The notes under the pieces are model-generated. The model had not been told where the DNA came from, made no database searches, and worked only from the letters and a program-made list of their open reading frames with translations. A DNA stretch of 54,285 nt from Clostridia bacterium (GTDB lineage: Bacteria > Bacillota > Clostridia > Christensenellales > Aristaeellaceae), in assembly GCA_030530315.1 (NCBI GenBank), contig JAUMVG010000003.1, positions 1-54,285 on the forward strand. Direction: 5' to 3'. The position numbers and the translations under genes were made by a program. Below, piece after piece: positions 23,564 to 31,757 of the stretch (within the stretch, counting starts at the first letter, position 1; every line of letters begins with the position of its first letter).

Positions 23564-25816
23564 TTACGGCACGTACACGCGGTTGATCTCGACGACCTTG
23601 CCGCCCTCGACGCGCACCGTGGTGTTGTAGGGCACGAAGTAATTGTTGCCGGAGGTCTGCAGCGCCTCGACGATGCCGTCGAAGTTCACCGTCACGGGAT
23701 CGCTCTCGATGTCCGAGGAATCCGTGTAGGTCGCCGCCGCGTCCACCACCAGCGTGGTCACGCCATGCTCGGTGTAGGTGGTCAAATCGTCCAGGCCGTG
23801 CACCGCGAAGCCGTTGGAGTCCTCCTCGCCCGCCAGGTAGAACGCACGGACATTTTCCTGATCCTCGTTCACCGCGATGCCGTACTCCGTCTCCTCAACG
23901 CTCAGCACCGGCACTTCCTCGCCCTCGACGATGATCGTGTCGCCCACCTTCAGGCTGCTCACGTCCACCAGGTCGTACCAATCCTGGGTGTAGATGTGCA
24001 CCGCGTTCATGAAGATGCCAGACGCGCCACCCAGCACGTCGCCCTGGTTGAAGGACACCGGGTAGATGCCGTCGGCCAGGTTGTTCACGTCGATCTCATA
24101 CGCCATCGGCGCGACCGTCTTCTCCGCCGGCTTCACGGCGTTGTCGTAGGTCACCGTGTTGCTCAGCCACTTCGCGCCGTCCGCCTGGGACACCGCCATC
24201 GCCGCAAAGTTCAGGTTGCCCTCGCCCCACTCGGCGTCCACGTTGAAGCTGCCGGACGCGCTGTTGTCCGCGTTCGCCTTCAGCTCAACGCCGTCCAGCA
24301 CCATCACCAGGTCCTCGCTCTGGAAGTCCGGCTCGCCGAAGGTCAGCAGCAGCGCGTTGAATATCGCCTTCTCGCTGCCCAGGTTCGTCACGGACCACTT
24401 GTAGGTCTGGATGCCCGTCTCGTCCGCTTCGCCGGCCGGCTCCACGCTCAGCGCCAGGTTCACGGCGCTGTCCACGCTGCCCTCGCCCTTCCAGGCCTCG
24501 GCGGGCTGCATGTCCAGCCACGCGTTCACCACCGCGTCCACATCGGACGGGCGAACCTTGCCCTCTTCCACGATCATGCCGTTCGCCGCGGCAAAGCTCG
24601 CCAGCGCGGCGTCCAGCTTCTTGCCGTAGATGCCGTCGAAGCCGCCCGCGTCGTAGCCCACTTCCTTGATGATCTGCTGCAGGGCGCGCACGTCCTCGCC
24701 CCTGCGGCCGCGCTCGAACACGATGCCCGCGTCCAGCACCTCGCGTTGTTCAAACCCGCAGCCCTGGCATACGCGCACGCGCTCGCCGGACTCCGCGCGG
24801 GTCATCGGCTTCACCATCTCCCACGGGCCGAAATCGTGCTGCAGGTCCGCCAGCGTCTGCGGCCACGCGATGCCGTCCGGGTTCAGGTTGCGGTCCTGCT
24901 GGTACTTCATCAGCGCCTTCTCGGAGCCGCCGCCGAAGATGCCGTCCGCGCCGCCCGCGTTCAGGTAGCCCTGCTCCACCAGCAGCTGCTGCATCGCGCG
25001 GACCTCCTCGCCGCGGTCGCCGCGACGCAGGGTACCCTCCGGATCAAAGCTCTCCTCGGCCGTGCTCGCGCCGCAGTTCTTGCAGACCTTCGCGCGGACG
25101 CCCGCGGAGTGGTCCGTGGCCTCGACGGTGATCTCATACTCGTACTCGTGGGGCAGCGTGTCCAGCGTCTGCGTCTTCACGGTGCCGCACACCTTGCAGG
25201 TGTGCTGCCGCTCGCCGGTCGCCGTGCAGGTCGGCTCCTTGGTCAGCTCCCAGGCGCCGAAGGTGTGCTCGTCGTAGTACTCTTCCTTCTCTTCCTTGCC
25301 GCAGACATTGCACTTGCGCGTCCGCTCGCCCTTCTTGGAGCAGGTGGCCTCCTTGACGACCTTCCAGTTGCTCCAGTCGTGCTCCTTCTTCTTGGTCTCC
25401 TGCTCGTCGCGGATGCCGCACAGCGTGCACAGGCGCCAGCGGTAGCCCTTCTCCGTGCAGGTGGACTTCTTCTCCACCGTCCACTCGCCCCACTTGTGGT
25501 CGCAGTAGCTCTGCGGATAGTAGTCCACAACCGCTTCGGAACGGATCCAGCCCATCTTCTGGCCGCCGTGCTTGGTGTCCTCGATCAGCACGCCGTACCA
25601 TTCGCCGTCGTCGCTGACCAGCTCGGGCAGCACCTTGCTGGCACCCTTCAGCGTCTTGAGCTTCTTGGACTCCTTGGTCTGCTCCTTGTATACATAGATC
25701 TTGTTGCGGTTCACGTACAGCGGATACGTGCCGGTGTACGGCTTATCCGCCAGCGCCGGCAGCGCCGTCAGCACCGCCAGTACCAGCGCGATCATCGCGA
25801 TAAGCAGTTTCTTCAT
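23564..25816 (-). CDS. secreted multi-domain wall-binding protein with CxxC repeats
   Basis: A 750-residue exported protein starting at MKKLLIAMI, well spaced from AAGGAGG. Order (approximate residues): signal peptide 1-23; SH3-like domain 28-100; four repeats of about 40 residues with W...TC...G...C-x-x-C-G (105-255); a peptidoglycan-binding-1-like domain (RGDRGEEVRAMQQLL, 262-325); a fifth C-x-x-C repeat (327-362); a second peptidoglycan-binding domain (365-422); and a 325-residue C-terminal beta-rich region. No catalytic motif is seen. It is likely a structural or sensing wall protein. It is the first of three co-oriented secreted genes. Confidence 0.85.
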   Translation of the reverse strand: MKKLLIAMIALVLAVLTALPALADKPYTGTYPLYVNRNKIYVYKEQTKESKKLKTLKGASKVLPELVSDDGEWYGVLIEDTKHGGQKMGWIRSEAVVDYYPQSYCDHKWGEWTVEKKSTCTEKGYRWRLCTLCGIRDEQETKKKEHDWSNWKVVKEATCSKKGERTRKCNVCGKEEKEEYYDEHTFGAWELTKEPTCTATGERQHTCKVCGTVKTQTLDTLPHEYEYEITVEATDHSAGVRAKVCKNCGASTAEESFDPEGTLRRGDRGEEVRAMQQLLVEQGYLNAGGADGIFGGGSEKALMKYQQDRNLNPDGIAWPQTLADLQHDFGPWEMVKPMTRAESGERVRVCQGCGFEQREVLDAGIVFERGRRGEDVRALQQIIKEVGYDAGGFDGIYGKKLDAALASFAAANGMIVEEGKVRPSDVDAVVNAWLDMQPAEAWKGEGSVDSAVNLALSVEPAGEADETGIQTYKWSVTNLGSEKAIFNALLLTFGEPDFQSEDLVMVLDGVELKANADNSASGSFNVDAEWGEGNLNFAAMAVSQADGAKWLSNTVTYDNAVKPAEKTVAPMAYEIDVNNLADGIYPVSFNQGDVLGGASGIFMNAVHIYTQDWYDLVDVSSLKVGDTIIVEGEEVPVLSVEETEYGIAVNEDQENVRAFYLAGEEDSNGFAVHGLDDLTTYTEHGVTTLVVDAAATYTDSSDIESDPVTVNFDGIVEALQTSGNNYFVPYNTTVRVEGGKVVEINRVYVP

Positions 25817-25916
25817 AACGATCATCCTCCTTGCAGGATCTGTTTTTCTATTCTATCGTCTGCGGCCCTGTGGCCGCGGGTTCAGGCGTGTTCGCGGGGG
25901 TCTCCCGCCGGCTCCT

Positions 25917-26516
25917 TCAGTCGTCCGAGGAGAACGAAGCGCTGGAGGACGAATTTTCGCGATCCCGGATCATGTGCTGGAGCGTCACGAGTATCGCGAC
26001 CACCTTCTGCTCATGCTCGGGCTTGTAGATGTCCACACAGTACTTGTCGTGCAGCGAGACCACCTTCTGGCCGATGACCGCGATGATGCTTCCGTCGCTG
26101 TCGTACAGCTCGAAGTTCAGCGCGAGGACGTTGCCTCGCAGCTGCCAGCCCAGCCCCTCGATGTTGTTGATGTCCTTCACCAGGTGGAGCAGCTCCGTGG
26201 AAACCTCGAAGCGGTCGCCGTCGGCCATCGTGATGAAGTGGCGCTGGTGAAGGCTGAAGAACTTGCGCTCGATGTGGGCCACGTGATTGCCCTGGGCATC
26301 GCTGATGTCCGTCCTATCATGGATGGAGAGGAACTTCGAGTTTGCCTCGTAGGCCACGCGCTCCTGCGCGTCGGTGATGTCGATGTGATGGTGAAGCGTG
26401 AAGACCTTTGTCGTGGTGAAGAGCGAATTCGCCGGCTCTCCGAACCGCGCCACGTTGTTGACATTGGCCGCCTCTCCCGCCTCGCGGAAGCGATGATACT
26501 TCGAAAACACGCCCAT
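25917..26516 (-). CDS. LURP-one-related (LOR) family protein
   Basis: A 199-residue cytoplasmic protein. From about residue 33 it shows the LOR beta-barrel pattern: TTTKVFTLHHHIDITDAQERVAYEANSKFLSIHDRTDISDAQGNHVAHIERKFFSLHQRHFI. LOR proteins are tubby-like and may bind phospholipids or act as scramblase-like membrane proteins; bacterial roles are unknown. It has its own promoter region with inverted repeats. It precedes the secreted-protein genes by 100 bases and may share their transcript. Confidence 0.85.
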   Translation of the reverse strand: MGVFSKYHRFREAGEAANVNNVARFGEPANSLFTTTKVFTLHHHIDITDAQERVAYEANSKFLSIHDRTDISDAQGNHVAHIERKFFSLHQRHFITMADGDRFEVSTELLHLVKDINNIEGLGWQLRGNVLALNFELYDSDGSIIAVIGQKVVSLHDKYCVDIYKPEHEQKVVAILVTLQHMIRDRENSSSSASFSSDD

Positions 26517-26548
26517 GCTGTCGTCCTCCCTCCGGGCCCCTGACTGTC

Positions 26549-26617
26549 TCGGACTGTCAGGCCCTGTTTCTGTCTTGTATTATACACTTCGAATCGCACA
26601 GAACTGTCACAGTCCGA
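26549..26617 (-). promoter_or_regulatory. LOR promoter between inverted repeats
   Basis: A minus-strand TATAAT (26579-26584) lies between the arms of a nine-base perfect inverted repeat, TCGGACTGT (26549-26557) and ACAGTCCGA (26609-26617). ACTGTC also recurs three times. The -35 box is weak, so an activator or repressor binding the repeats is plausible. Confidence 0.45.
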
Positions 26618-26831
26618 CGCCTGATTTCCACAAAAAAAGAAAACAGAACCCAACGGGGTCGGCCTTCTGTCGCTTTCCGGGCTCCGGCGATGCCTGCGCG
26701 CTTGTAGCGCTCCTGACTTCCTTTCCATTATAGCGCATTTTTCGTCATTTTCCAACCGTCTGCGCGCCTCTGAAGGCACTTTTTCTGTCGAAAGCGCGCC
26801 TTCTCGCATGGCGCTTGCGGATTCACGTCAT

Positions 26832-26864
26832 CGAGCCGCCCCGTAGGAGCGGCTCGCCATTTTT
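26832..26864 (+). terminator. orphan plus-strand terminator hairpin
   Basis: Stem CGAGCCGC/GCGGCTCG, then GCCATTTTT and a later T-run, oriented for plus-strand transcripts although both neighbouring genes are on minus. Confidence 0.5.
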
Positions 26865-26908
26865 GACTCTTTTTTCAGCTTTGGGCCAAACGCGCCTCCG
26901 GCCGACCT

Positions 26909-28090
26909 TCAATCGCCCATTCCGACGATGCGCCTGTAGTTCTCCGGGTCGGTGTCCCCTTCGGTGCTGATCAGCAGCACCACAGAGCCTTCGTCCAAGC
27001 CCAGCGCGTCGCGCAGCCCGCGGTTTTCAGGCTCCGCCAGCGCGTCCAGAAGGCCCGCCGTCACCGCGCCGGATTCCCCGGACACGATGGGCGGATTCTC
27101 GTGGCTCAGCAGGCGCATGCCCCGGCGCGAAACCTCGTCGCCGCAGGCAAAGGCGCCCGCCGCGCAGCCGGAGAGGATGTCCCAGGCCAGGGTGCAGGGC
27201 ACCGCGCAGTTCAGGCCCGCCATGATGGTCTCGCCGCTCCCCGTCGCCCGGTGAGGGCGTCCGTCGTTCGCCGCGAAGGACTCATAGAAGCAGGCGACCT
27301 CGTCCGCCTCCACGGTCACGATGAACGGCGCGGCCTCGCAGGTCTCCAGCGCCGCCCCGGCCACAGCCCCGGCCATCGCGCCGACGCCCGCCTGGAGCAG
27401 CAGGTGCGTGGGCTCAGTATGCCCCAGCGCCCGCATCTGCGCCATTGCCTCGAAGAACAGCGTGGTATAGCCCTGCATGATCCACAATGGCACCCGCTCG
27501 TAATCCGGCCAGGAGGTGTCCTGGATCAGCTGCCAGCCCTCGCGCTTCGCCATCGCACAGGTCCACGCCACGCAGTCGTCGTAGGCCATGTCGGTGATCG
27601 TCACCTCCGCGTTTCCGGCATCCCGGATCGCCTGGGCGCGGACCTCCACGGTCCCCTTCGGCATAAACACGCGGGCCTGGCAGCCGAACACCCCCGCCGC
27701 CCAGGAGACGCCCTTGCCGTGGTTGCCGTCCGTGGTCGTGGCGAAGCGCATCCCCCGGATCCTGTCGCGGTATGCCGGCATCCGCAGTGTCTCCGGCGTC
27801 GTCTCCTCCGGATTCAGGCCCAGCGCCTCGCAGATCATCCTGAACATGGCGTAGAACCCGCCCAGTCCCTTGAACGCCTTGAGCCCGAACCGCGTGGATT
27901 CGTCCTTGACCAGCACCGCCCTGACGCCCAGCCGGCGCGCAAGGCCGGGCAGTTCGCGGAGCGCGGTCGGCCCGCAGCCCAGCGCCATGGCGTGGACCCG
28001 GCGCACGATCTGCGTCTGCCTGCGGGAAAAGGGCGTGGCATTGACGCCATGCCTCAAGTTATTTCTGACAAATCGAATCATATCATTCAC
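26909..28090 (-). CDS. dpaL: diaminopropionate ammonia-lyase
   Basis: A 393-residue PLP enzyme that splits 2,3-diaminopropionate to pyruvate and ammonia. The PLP lysine lies in RFGLKAFKGLGGFYAM (about residue 75), and the family text FATTTDGNHGKGVSWAAGVFGCQARVFMPKGTVEVRAQAIRDAGNAEVTI is clear. Length fits the family. The ribosome site is weak, but the gene starts 33 bases after the hxlR stop, so it is probably in an hxlR-dpaL transcript. It may supply pyruvate and nitrogen from the non-protein amino acid. Confidence 0.92.
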   Translation of the reverse strand: MNDMIRFVRNNLRHGVNATPFSRRQTQIVRRVHAMALGCGPTALRELPGLARRLGVRAVLVKDESTRFGLKAFKGLGGFYAMFRMICEALGLNPEETTPETLRMPAYRDRIRGMRFATTTDGNHGKGVSWAAGVFGCQARVFMPKGTVEVRAQAIRDAGNAEVTITDMAYDDCVAWTCAMAKREGWQLIQDTSWPDYERVPLWIMQGYTTLFFEAMAQMRALGHTEPTHLLLQAGVGAMAGAVAGAALETCEAAPFIVTVEADEVACFYESFAANDGRPHRATGSGETIMAGLNCAVPCTLAWDILSGCAAGAFACGDEVSRRGMRLLSHENPPIVSGESGAVTAGLLDALAEPENRGLRDALGLDEGSVVLLISTEGDTDPENYRRIVGMGD

Positions 28091-28123
28091 GCCCGCGGTT
28101 CCGCAATAGCCGTCGCCGAGTCC

Positions 28124-28465
28124 TCAGGACTCCCGCGCCGCCGGGTCTTCCAGCGACCATTGTATCAGCTGCGCCAGGATCGGCTGCAGCCGCCTCGCCT
28201 TCTCCGTCAGCCCGTATTCCACGCGGATCGGAACCTCCAGGTACTCCGCCCGCGTCACCAGGCCGTCCTCCTCCAGCTCCTTCACGGCCTTGGAGAGCAT
28301 CGTATTGGAAATGCCGCGGATGTTCCTCAACAGTTCGTTGTACCGGCTGTCCCCATTCGCCAGCAGCGAGCAGAGTATGGGCAGCTTCCACTTGCCGCCG
28401 ATGCTGCCCAGCGCGCCCTGCAGCGCGCAGAATTCGGAACACGGGCAGTTGTGCGCCTGTGACAT
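28124..28465 (-). CDS. HxlR-family regulator
   Basis: A 113-residue winged-helix regulator of the HxlR/YodB type. The core motif is LGSIGGKWKLPILCSLL...RYNELLRNIRGISNTMLSKAVKELEEDGLVTR. Three cysteines near the N-terminus (NCPCSEFCAL) suggest redox or aldehyde sensing as in related regulators, which is inference. It is divergent from the radical SAM gene, and a 20-base dyad overlaps the promoter of that gene. It has a strong AGGAGG ribosome site. Confidence 0.9.
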   Translation of the reverse strand: MSQAHNCPCSEFCALQGALGSIGGKWKLPILCSLLANGDSRYNELLRNIRGISNTMLSKAVKELEEDGLVTRAEYLEVPIRVEYGLTEKARRLQPILAQLIQWSLEDPAARES

Positions 28466-28517
28466 GGCTTCGTCCTCCTGTAAGCTTTTTCTTACTTAAT
28501 CAATCTTTCCTGCGTCA

Positions 28518-28558
28518 TTGACAAATGATATATTGTATCTTATAGTATATACGATAAG
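28518..28558 (+). promoter_or_regulatory. promoter with HxlR-type operator
   Basis: TTGACA, 17-base spacer, TATAGT (28518-28546), facing the radical SAM gene. The near-palindrome CTTATAGTATATACGATAAG (28539-28558) covers the -10 box, with one mismatched pair. A binding site for the divergent HxlR regulator is likely. Confidence 0.6.
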
Positions 28559-28735
28559 GTTTCCGTTGTAAAGGTGCAATGCTTACATGGCGTCTTCCGG
28601 GGATGTCCCCGGGAGCCGGCATCCATCGCGCCGGAAGCAGCGGCATAGACTATGGAAGGCCGCCCCGGGCCCGGGCCGACTGCGCTTCGGGCAGCGGAGC
28701 GGAGCCCCGCAGGGCGTCACAAACGGGAGGACAGG

Positions 28736-29836
28736 ATGAATCAGAGCTTTAATCTACAGGAACACATCGCCAGGGGCGTTGAGAAGATCGTTACGGACAC
28801 GCTGAAGGCCACGCTGCGGGACCCCCGGGAGAGCGCTTTCATGGTCAAGTTCGCCGCGGCGGCGGGCAAGGCCACCAAGCGCCGCCTGGAGCTGGAGGAC
28901 GAAGGGCTGCACGTGCCCTCCTTCCTGATCGCCAGCATCACCAGCGCCTGCAACCTGCACTGCGCCGGGTGCTATTCCCGCTGCAACGAGGCCACCGTGG
29001 ACAGCGAGCCGGTGAAGCAGCTGAGCGCCGGCGAGTGGGCCGGCATCTTCAGGGAGGCCGAGTCGCTGGGGGTCAGCTTCATCATGCTGGCCGGCGGCGA
29101 GCCGCTCTTGCGCTGGGATGTCATTGAGGCGGCGGGCCAGATGAAGAACCTTTTGTTCCCGATCTTCACCAACGGGACCTACATGGACGACACCACCTTC
29201 GCCCAGCTGGACAGGTGCCGCAACCTGATCCCCGTGCTGAGCATCGAGGGCGGCAGGGAGATCACCGACGCGCGGCGGGGTGAGGGCGTGTACGACAAGC
29301 TGATCGCCGCCATGGACCGCCTGCACGAGCGCGGCCTGCTGTTCGGCGCGTCCATCACCGTGACCACCGAGAACATCCGGGAGGTCACCTCCCCCGAATT
29401 CATGGAAAAGCTGGTCAGCCGGGGCTGCAAGCTGGCGATCTTCATCGAATTCGTGCCCGTGACCGAAGAGGCCCGGCACCTGGCGCCCGCCGACCCCGAG
29501 CGCGAATACCTGCTCTCGGCGATGGAAAAGCTGCGCCAGACCTTCCCGGAGCTGATCGCGCTGGCCTTCCCGGGCGACGAAAAGGCGGACGGCGGCTGCA
29601 TGGCCGCCGGGCGCGGCTTCTTCCACATCAACTCCCACGGCGGCGCGGAGCCCTGCCCCTTCTCCCCCTATTCGGACGTGAACGTCCGCGACCTGGGCGT
29701 GCGCGGCGCGCTGCAATCCCCGCTGTTCATGGCCCTGCGGGAGGGCGGCGTGCTGGACAACGACCACGTGGGCGGCTGCGTGCTGTACGAGCAGCGCGAG
29801 CAGGTGGAGGCCCTGCTGGCCGGAAAAGACCTTTAG
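28736..29836 (+). CDS. radical SAM enzyme
   Basis: A 366-residue radical SAM protein starting at MNQSFNLQE after GGGAGG. The 4Fe-4S motif is CNLHCAGC (about residues 70-77), followed by the SAM-binding GGEPLLRW. A C-terminal GGCMAAGRGFFHINSHGGAEPCPFSP region with two cysteines may hold a reduced extra cluster domain. Such proteins modify peptides or small molecules; the substrate is unknown and no small peptide gene is seen next to it. It is transcribed with the NhaC antiporter gene 28 bases downstream. Confidence 0.88.
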   Translation: MNQSFNLQEHIARGVEKIVTDTLKATLRDPRESAFMVKFAAAAGKATKRRLELEDEGLHVPSFLIASITSACNLHCAGCYSRCNEATVDSEPVKQLSAGEWAGIFREAESLGVSFIMLAGGEPLLRWDVIEAAGQMKNLLFPIFTNGTYMDDTTFAQLDRCRNLIPVLSIEGGREITDARRGEGVYDKLIAAMDRLHERGLLFGASITVTTENIREVTSPEFMEKLVSRGCKLAIFIEFVPVTEEARHLAPADPEREYLLSAMEKLRQTFPELIALAFPGDEKADGGCMAAGRGFFHINSHGGAEPCPFSPYSDVNVRDLGVRGALQSPLFMALREGGVLDNDHVGGCVLYEQREQVEALLAGKDL

Positions 29837-29864
29837 ACCGACCTGACCATGATGAGGTGAAACT

Positions 29865-31370
29865 ATGGAATTCACAATGATCGAAACCGGCTGGCTGTCA
29901 CTGCTGCCGCCGATCATCGCCATTGCGCTGGCTCTGATGACCAAGGAGGTCTATTCCTCGCTGTTCATCGGCCTGTTCTCAGGCATGCTGATCTACACCT
30001 TTGCCAGCGGCGGGACCATCGTCAACACCGCGGCGACGACCTTCGACATGATGTCCACGAAGATCGCGGACAACGCCTACATGATCATCTTCCTGGCCCT
30101 GCTGTGGGCGGTGGTTGTGCTGGTGTCGAAGTCCGGCGGCAGCGAGGCCTACGGGCGCTGGGCCCAGAAGCGGCTGAAGACCAAGCGCTCGGCCGGGTTC
30201 GCCACGTCGCTGCTGGGCGTGCTGATCTTCATCGACGACGGCTTCAACTGCCTGACCGTGGGCACGGTGATGCGGCCCATCACCGACCGGCTGAAGATCA
30301 GCCGTGAAAAGCTGGCCTACATCATCGACGCCACGGCAGCCCCGGTATGCATCATCGCGCCGGTATCCAGCTGGGCGGTGGCGGTGGCCAGCGAGGTGAG
30401 CCAGACCGGCGGCTTCAACATCTTCCTTTCCACCATCCCCTACAACCTCTACGCGCTGCTGACCATCATCATGGTGGTGTTCATCTGCCTGACCGGCCTG
30501 GACTTCGGCCCGATGAAGGCCGCGGAGCTCGCGGCGGCACAGAAGGACGTCGGGGCGGAGGACAGCGCGGCGCAGGGCAACGCCAAGGGCCGCGTCATCG
30601 ACCTGGTGCTGCCGATCCTGGTGCTGATCGTCTGCGCGATCCTGGGCATGGCCTGGGTGGGCGGCTTCTTCAGCGGCGTCAGCTTCTCCGAGGCCATCGG
30701 CGAAAACCCCACCGCGGGCCTGACGCTGGGCGCCTTCGCGGGACTGGTGACGGCGTTTGTGCTGTACATCCCCCGGAAGCTGATGACGCCCAGGGAGTTC
30801 ATCGGCAACATCGTCTCCGGCATCAGCAACATCGTGCCGCCGATGCTGATCCTGATCCTGTCCTGGAGCCTGGGCGGCGTGTGCCGGCAGATGATCGGCA
30901 CGGGCGTGTTCATCTCCGGCTTCGTCACGACGACCCACCTGCCGCTGGGCTTCTTGCCCTTCCTGATCTTCGTGGTGGCGGCGCTGATGAGCTTCTCCAT
31001 GGGCACCTCCTGGGGCACCTTCGGCATGCTGATCCCCATCGTGACGATGATCTGCTCCGCCGACGGCGCGGGGGTGCTGCTGGTGCCCACCCTCGGCGCG
31101 ACGCTGGCGGGCTCGGTGTACGGCGACCACTGCTCGCCCATCTCCGACACCACGATCCTGGCCTCCACCGGCGCGGCCTGCGAGCACATCAAGCACGTGG
31201 AGACCCAGCTGCCCTACGCGACCCTGGTGGCCGCCGTCTGCGCGGTGGGCTACCTGATCGCGGGCTTCACGCTGACGCCGTGGATCGCGCTGGTCGTCTG
31301 CGTGGCGCTGATGATCGGCGTGCTGTTCATACTGAACCGAATGGACCTCAGGCGCTTCGCCCGCAAGTGA
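29865..31370 (+). CDS. NhaC-family Na+/H+ antiporter
   Basis: A 501-residue membrane protein with about twelve helices. Family features are IFIDDGFNCLTVGTVMRPITDRLKISREKLAYIIDATAAPVCIIAPVSSWAV and GTSWGTFGMLIPI...GSVYGDHCSPISDTTILAS. It could exchange Na+ or another cation, or an amino-acid-like or organic solute, for protons; relatives include malate/lactate exchangers. Pairing with a radical SAM gene under one promoter suggests transport of that enzyme's substrate or product, but this is inference. The ribosome site is GAGGTG. A terminator follows. Confidence 0.9.
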   Translation: MEFTMIETGWLSLLPPIIAIALALMTKEVYSSLFIGLFSGMLIYTFASGGTIVNTAATTFDMMSTKIADNAYMIIFLALLWAVVVLVSKSGGSEAYGRWAQKRLKTKRSAGFATSLLGVLIFIDDGFNCLTVGTVMRPITDRLKISREKLAYIIDATAAPVCIIAPVSSWAVAVASEVSQTGGFNIFLSTIPYNLYALLTIIMVVFICLTGLDFGPMKAAELAAAQKDVGAEDSAAQGNAKGRVIDLVLPILVLIVCAILGMAWVGGFFSGVSFSEAIGENPTAGLTLGAFAGLVTAFVLYIPRKLMTPREFIGNIVSGISNIVPPMLILILSWSLGGVCRQMIGTGVFISGFVTTTHLPLGFLPFLIFVVAALMSFSMGTSWGTFGMLIPIVTMICSADGAGVLLVPTLGATLAGSVYGDHCSPISDTTILASTGAACEHIKHVETQLPYATLVAAVCAVGYLIAGFTLTPWIALVVCVALMIGVLFILNRMDLRRFARK

Positions 31371-31384
31371 GCCAAACGACAAAA

Positions 31385-31427
31385 GGCGGATGAGAAAGGG
31401 ATGCTTCCCCTCTCATCCGCCCTTTTT
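31385..31427 (+). terminator. terminator after the NhaC gene
   Basis: Stem GGCGGATGAGA/TCTCATCCGCC with an inner GGG/CCC pair, followed by CTTTTTG. Confidence 0.9.
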
Positions 31428-31506
31428 GTGGCTCTTCACGGAAAGTTGGGGCTAACCCCCCCTCAGACGCTACGCTAGGCTAACGCCAGTCACGCTTCGC
31501 GTGCCA

Positions 31507-31587
31507 GCTTCCCCCTGGGGGGAAGCCTTTCAGTGCCGAGTTGCCTTCCCCTTGAGGGGAAGGTGGCCCGTAGGGCCGGATGAGGTG
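31507..31587. repeat. palindromic intergenic repeat cluster
   Basis: Three adjacent inverted repeats: GCTTCCCCC/GGGGGGAAGC (31507-31525), CCTTCCCC/GGGGAAGG (31544-31563) and GGCCC/GGGCC (31565-31577), ending GGATGAGG. This layout is familiar from dispersed repeats in gut Firmicutes genomes. The 387-base gap 31371-31757 otherwise holds the NhaC terminator and no gene. Confidence 0.6.
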
Positions 31588-31757
31588 TTATCATTCCCCA
31601 GGTTTCCGTGATGAACCTTTTTTGTGCCCATCACAAGACCATTATCAGGGTTTCATCATCGAAATCCCTCCTTCAACGGTCCGCAATGGCTTGGCCATAT
31701 GCTTCGGTCCTGTTCGAACAATCTCTCTCAGGCCGCCGGGCCGGAATGCGGAATGCG

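Larger units (their letters stand above)
26517..26908. other. intergenic region between LOR and dpaL genes
   Basis: Contains the LOR promoter area (26549-26617) and an isolated plus-strand terminator-like hairpin (26832-26864). The rest shows no gene. Confidence 0.6.
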
